Below are positions 60,130 to 64,000 of a stretch of 64,000 nt of DNA, one piece after another. Made by a program: the position numbers and the translations under genes. This stretch comes from Antitrichia curtipendula. Taxonomy: Eukaryota; Streptophyta; Bryopsida; Hypnales; Leucodontaceae. The DNA lies in assembly GCA_951230915.1 (NCBI GenBank), contig OX579640.1, forward strand, positions 20,108,981 to 20,172,980. Direction: 5' to 3'. The notes beneath the pieces are model-generated. The model was not told where the DNA came from, did no database searches, and saw nothing but the letters and a program-made list of their open reading frames with translations. The stretch's first letter is position 1. Every line of letters begins with the position of its first letter.

Positions 60130-61255
60130 GCCATTTTTTCTCTAATGGAACAAAAATTGTATTCTAAGCAAAATTTAAAACCTCATTCAGAGAAGATCTT
60201 TAAAAATGTTAAAGAAACTATCTATTTTAACCCCTCTCTAAAAAATTTCCATAACTTTTGATTGGAGGCTTCAATTTCAAGAGGATTGTGGAAGATGAAA
60301 GTTGTTTTGATTCTACACACTAATATAGTTCAAAGTTTTTGAAAAAGTTATTTCACACTATCTAAATGAGGTCAAATTCTACTTTGAGCAAAATTCTCTC
60401 TTCTAACTTAACCCCTAAAGCCCCGCTTGTTCCCTTAGGGGACAATTTAGGTCCGGGTAGGTTCCTGTTGTTTCAATTTGAAGTGAATTTTTTTGAGGTT
60501 GAGTAGCTTTGCAAGAGCTTTGTGGATATATAATTTTTGTTTCAGTCGGATGCCAAATGAAAAAGTTATGGCACAATGAGCAAGAAATGGAGATTAGCGG
60601 GCAGTCCCCAAGAAACTACAAAAAGTCAAAATATTTTTTTGAATTTTTTTCATAAAATATTATGTTTTTACCTATACGTAAAGATTTGATTCATTCTATT
60701 TGGACTAGGGATGAGAAAGTTATGGACAATCTTAGTTTTTGGGGCAATTTAAGCATCTTCTTTAAAAAGAACTTTTTGTTCAACTTTGAATGCGAATATC
60801 TTCCAATCCGTACGGTCAAATTTGATGAAATTTTTACTACATGATCTCAGATAAGTTAAGTACAAGATCCTATGGTTAAACTTAAAAAAAATTTGGTTTC
60901 CTTAAGTGAATACAACAGAAGTGGTAGTTTTGAGTGATTTTTGGCAGAAAACACCCTTGGGGCTTTAGGGGTTAACTATAATAGTTGAACTCTTCCTATC
61001 TTGATTTTCATGTTCCAAAATTGGTCGCTTTACCTTCGCTACCACCCCGCTTGTATACCACTCTTATCATCATTGTGCTCATCAACTATTTGGCTTTTGA
61101 AGGTATATCTGATAGTTGCCAACTATTTTGATTAAATATTGAATGTGGTGTTGAATTCTTTTAAATTAAAAATTTTAAAATGACAAATTTACTTTTGAAC
61201 TTTAAGTAACTACTCAGCATCAATTTGCTGATCTTGCTCTACAACTATAGTAAAA
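60130..61255 (+). repeat. Dispersed repeat H, copy H3, interrupted by element E6
   Basis: 60,130-60,407 matches the central part of H1, ending ...TTCTACTTTGAGCAAAATTC. 60,976-61,255 continues the match (GCTACCACCCCGCTTGTATA, TTGGCTTTTGAAGG, CAGCATCAATTTGCTGA). The break coincides with E6. Confidence 0.75.
60408..60975. mobile_element. TTAA-flanked inverted-repeat element, copy E6, inside repeat H3
   Basis: TTAACCCCTAAAGCCCC and GGGGCTTTAGGGGTTAA are perfect 17 bp inverted ends. The 568 bp interior differs from E2-E5 apart from loosely similar words (ATCTTCCAATCCGTACGGTC). No coding capacity. Its flanks are continuous in H1, which carries a single TTAA at the matching point. Confidence 0.9.
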
Positions 61256-61428
61256 TAAAATCATATATAATTTTTAGATTTTCAAGCGTTTTTGTATTCA
61301 ATACGATCAAATTTTATTCACTTTTCTTCAAAAATTCACGGCATTTCACAACATCACAAAAAATTCTGAATAATTTATGACTTGTAGAAGATATATGATT
61401 TCAATTCCAAAATTAAAACTACATAAAT

Positions 61429-61746
61429 GGGCAATTTCGTTAAAATGGCGGTATTCCATGTGCCATTTTCAGAGTGCCCACTCTAAACCATAGAAGCGAC
61501 ATCTAGGACAAAGATAGATTTCAAAGATTTAGGACTGTTGTAGATTTCAGAAGTCTACGAATGTTATAGATTTTAGACTGAAAATTTTGAAAAATCTAGG
61601 ACTTTTATAGATTTTCAGATATCTAGGAATGATATAGATGTCAGAAATCTAAAATAGATGTAGATTTCAGACCATTTCAGAGTGCACGGTCTGAACAATT
61701 AAAAGTGCCAAACTAACAGAATACCGCCATTTTAACGAAATTGCCC
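61429..61746. mobile_element. MITE with GGGCAATTTCGTTAAAAT ends, copy M2
   Basis: Ends as in M1 (perfect over 20 bp) and an interior nearly identical to M1, but about 66 bp shorter because one internal GTAGATTTCAGAAG-type unit is missing. ATAA flanks it on both sides (61423-61426 and 61749-61752), a partial match to the 5 bp duplications of M1 and M3. Confidence 0.88.
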
Positions 61747-62306
61747 ATATAATAACTATTCATTTACAGTAGCAAAACAAAACATACAAGGAGGATTTTG
61801 AAGTTTGAATGCATTGTTAAAGTCTCTATTTACGTGGTGAATCCTTTAAAACCTACATCATTTTTGAAATTTTGCACATTATTGTATATATTGTTATAAA
61901 ATTACATTCTTTATCTTAACATCATCAAATTGGTCACAAAAGGAAGGTTGTTGTTTAAAGATTTGCATTGCTTGTGATCTGAGGCTTCTAGATATTTTGC
62001 TATGCATGCCAAAAATAAAAAAAATTCTAATCAAATATTTTTAAATAATAATAATAGTTAATGAACCAACCAAACAACCAACAACCTAATTTAAAGATAA
62101 GATGTTCAAGCAATTAGTTGCATGGTCCAACTCATGATTATGGTGCCAAAAATTATGACATATTTGTATTTTAAACTCAAAAATCTATAATTTGTACCTT
62201 AAACTTGTTTGTTTGTAAGAACAAACAAACAATTATATGCAATTACATTGAGGTGACTTTACGCAAATTCAAAAAGATGCACTTCAAATCCATACCAATG
62301 ATAAAG

Positions 62307-62627
62307 ATGGGCAATTTCGTTAAAATGGCGAAATTCAGTAACTTTGGCAGTTTTCACAGTTCAGAGCGGCCGCTCTGAAATGTTCAACTGTCGTAGATTT
62401 CTGAAATCTAAATTACTTATAGATGTATGAAATTTACAATAGTCATAGATGTTGCTTTCAAAGATCAAACCGCACGATTTTAAATGTACATTAGTGCTAG
62501 ATTTCTGAAATCTATATAAGACAAAGATTTATGTAATCTATACCCCTCGTAGATGTCACATTCGCAGTTCAAAGTGGCCGCTCTGAAAATGGCATATGGA
62601 ATACCGCCATTTTAACGAAATTGCCGT
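62307..62627. mobile_element. MITE with GGGCAATTTCGTTAAAAT ends, diverged copy M3
   Basis: The same terminal sequence as M1 and M2, except that the last bases at the right are GCCGT. TAAAG flanks both sides (62302-62306 and 62628-62632). The interior is different in detail: a perfect 20 bp palindrome centred on GCGGCCGC at 62,360-62,379, a second GTGGCCGCTCTGAA near the right end, and several AGATTTCTGAAATCT-like inverted words. Confidence 0.85.
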
Positions 62628-62632
62628 TAAAG

Positions 62633-64000
62633 GTATTATTTGATCTAAACTACTATAAACATGTGTACTATAAAAAATGGGCATAACACATGATTGAAAA
62701 CCACAATTAGAATTCAATGTTCTAGAATTAATCCGCAATTAATCCAAAAAGTTGAGGTTGCATTCAATGCTCCCCCAAAAGCCTTGGATTATTGTAAGAA
62801 AGACCGGTACTATTTTGCATCACAATGAAAGTATTTCTTTTGATATTTGCTATAACTTTTGAAGCATGACCCCAATTAATTTGAAATTTTTGTTAAAGAT
62901 TCCTAATTTGATACTATTTAGATCCATTATTTTTCAAAAAGAAATAAAAAATCATTTTATATTTAAATTCAAATTTATCTAATTTGTCACACTTTGATGT
63001 TTAGGAGGGATTTAGTACTGGGGAGTACCCAAAATTAGTGATTTAGAGCTGAAATTTTTGTGGTCTATTTCTTTACTAGAAAGTCATGTTTCTGCCAAAG
63101 AAAATTTTAAAATGTTTTATTTTATGTCCTCCACATGCATGTTAGTAGGGCTTCTTTATGCTTGCATTTCTGAACATTGAAGATGGTTTTCATATCATTC
63201 TTTTGGTGAAATAACTTCATCATAAAGTTCTTTCAAATTGACAATTTTTCTTTTCTTTTCTTATTTTTGACAAATAAAAATGTGAAAGTAACTATTTTCC
63301 TAAGATTTTGCTAGTTCATTAGACTTTTCTAGTTTTCCTACTTAAAGATTTTTTCTAAGCTTTTCCTTCTTAGGGTGCCTACTTTTTAAAGGTGTATATA
63401 TTAAAAATATTTTTTACATTTTGAAAATATTGTTCTTCTAATTACATAGTACTCCCAAAAGAAAAAATGATAACACTTTCATCCTAACAAAGGGGTTGAA
63501 ATTCTCTCCTTTGAAGATGAACAAGTTGCCTTTTGTTTGTAAAGCATCTCCAAATTTGCAATACAATGGATGCATTCAAAATCAGCACACACCATTTCCA
63601 TACATAAAAACTAATAAGAAAATGTAGGTTTTATTCAGCACATGTTGTAACACATAATGGATAATTTGGGAATAACATAAAGTTATACCTTCATAAGTGT
63701 CTATAGTGTTAATGAAAAAGTTTGATACCTATCTCCTTGATCTCATTAAAAATAGCATCAATTCTAAAAGGTTCTGAAACTTTTTTGTTAAGGCTCAATC
63801 AACTTTTTTGTTTGCTTGATTTCCATGTGGCGCCTAAACGTTGAAGTATTCTTATATTACATATTGAACATGCAAAAGTTTGTACTACAAGAGCCATAAA
63901 AAGAGAATCTTTGGCTCAAACAAAATAGAAGTTGAGAGTTCAAGCAGATTTTGTGGCCTTATCTCCTACTATTTTTTTATGACTATGACAATATTATTTT
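62633..64000. other. Intergenic, AT-rich
   Basis: No gene, RNA gene or repeat boundary recognised up to the end of the window. Confidence 0.45.

Noticed and set aside
12794..60975. CCCTAAA/TTTAGGG words at many places, the plant telomere heptamer
   Set aside because: They are single occurrences within the termini of the TTAA elements, not tandem runs, so they are not interstitial telomere sequence.
1..64000. tRNA, rRNA, CRISPR or bacterial operon features
   Set aside because: No cloverleaf-like sequence, rRNA motif, spacer array or ribosome-binding site was seen; the gene structures are eukaryotic.

Overview
The window looks like nuclear DNA of a land plant that makes swimming sperm, most likely a bryophyte. 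The genes are intron-split and plant-like: a bryophyte-style F-box gene, an NHL/LEA_2 gene and an RBM48 gene. One gene encodes DRC3, a subunit of the axonemal nexin-dynein regulatory complex, which seed plants without flagellate sperm lack. Introns are mostly 70-550 bp, which fits a moss or liverwort better than a fern, cycad or Ginkgo. This placement is inference; no marker gene fixes the genus.

Layout. 1-4,488: the edge of an unidentified minus-strand gene, then AT-rich sequence. 4,489-5,710: CZIB/DUF866 zinc-binding protein (+, 4 exons). 5,711-10,856: mostly non-coding, with two candidate terminal exons at 8,376-8,589 (-). 10,857-12,056: intronless F-box gene (+). 12,057-26,403: a gene desert filled with DNA-transposon derivatives. 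26,404-30,672: DRC3 (-, 14 exons, one with a U12-type intron). 32,785-35,029: RBM48 (-, 8 exons), a minor-spliceosome factor. 35,030-49,300: a second desert with CACTA and other miniature elements, AT microsatellites and tandem arrays. 49,317-51,668: a doubtful short gene, a 0.36 kb tandem duplication, and an intronless NHL/LEA_2 membrane protein gene (+). 53,760-54,370: dispersed repeat H. 55,239-56,536: a two-exon MDR-family oxidoreductase (-). 57,775-62,627: a nested cluster of repeats.

The genes do not form a pathway; they are independent housekeeping or lineage genes separated by repeats. The most notable content is the repeat fraction. A family of 0.57-0.95 kb elements has perfect or near-perfect inverted ends of the form TTAA-CCCCTAAAGG...CCTTTAGGGG-TTAA, in at least six copies. 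For one copy, a related unoccupied site in another repeat of the window shows a single TTAA where the filled copy has two. This is the signature of a TTAA-specific cut-and-paste transposon (piggyBac- or Kolobok-like). A second family has ends GGGCAATTTCGTTAAAAT and likely 5 bp target duplications (three copies). Two CACTA-like non-autonomous elements are also present. No transposase gene was found.

Exon boundaries were placed by eye from GT-AG sites, reading-frame continuity and resemblance to known families. The DRC3, RBM48, CZIB and MDR models keep frame throughout, but none was tested against transcripts.
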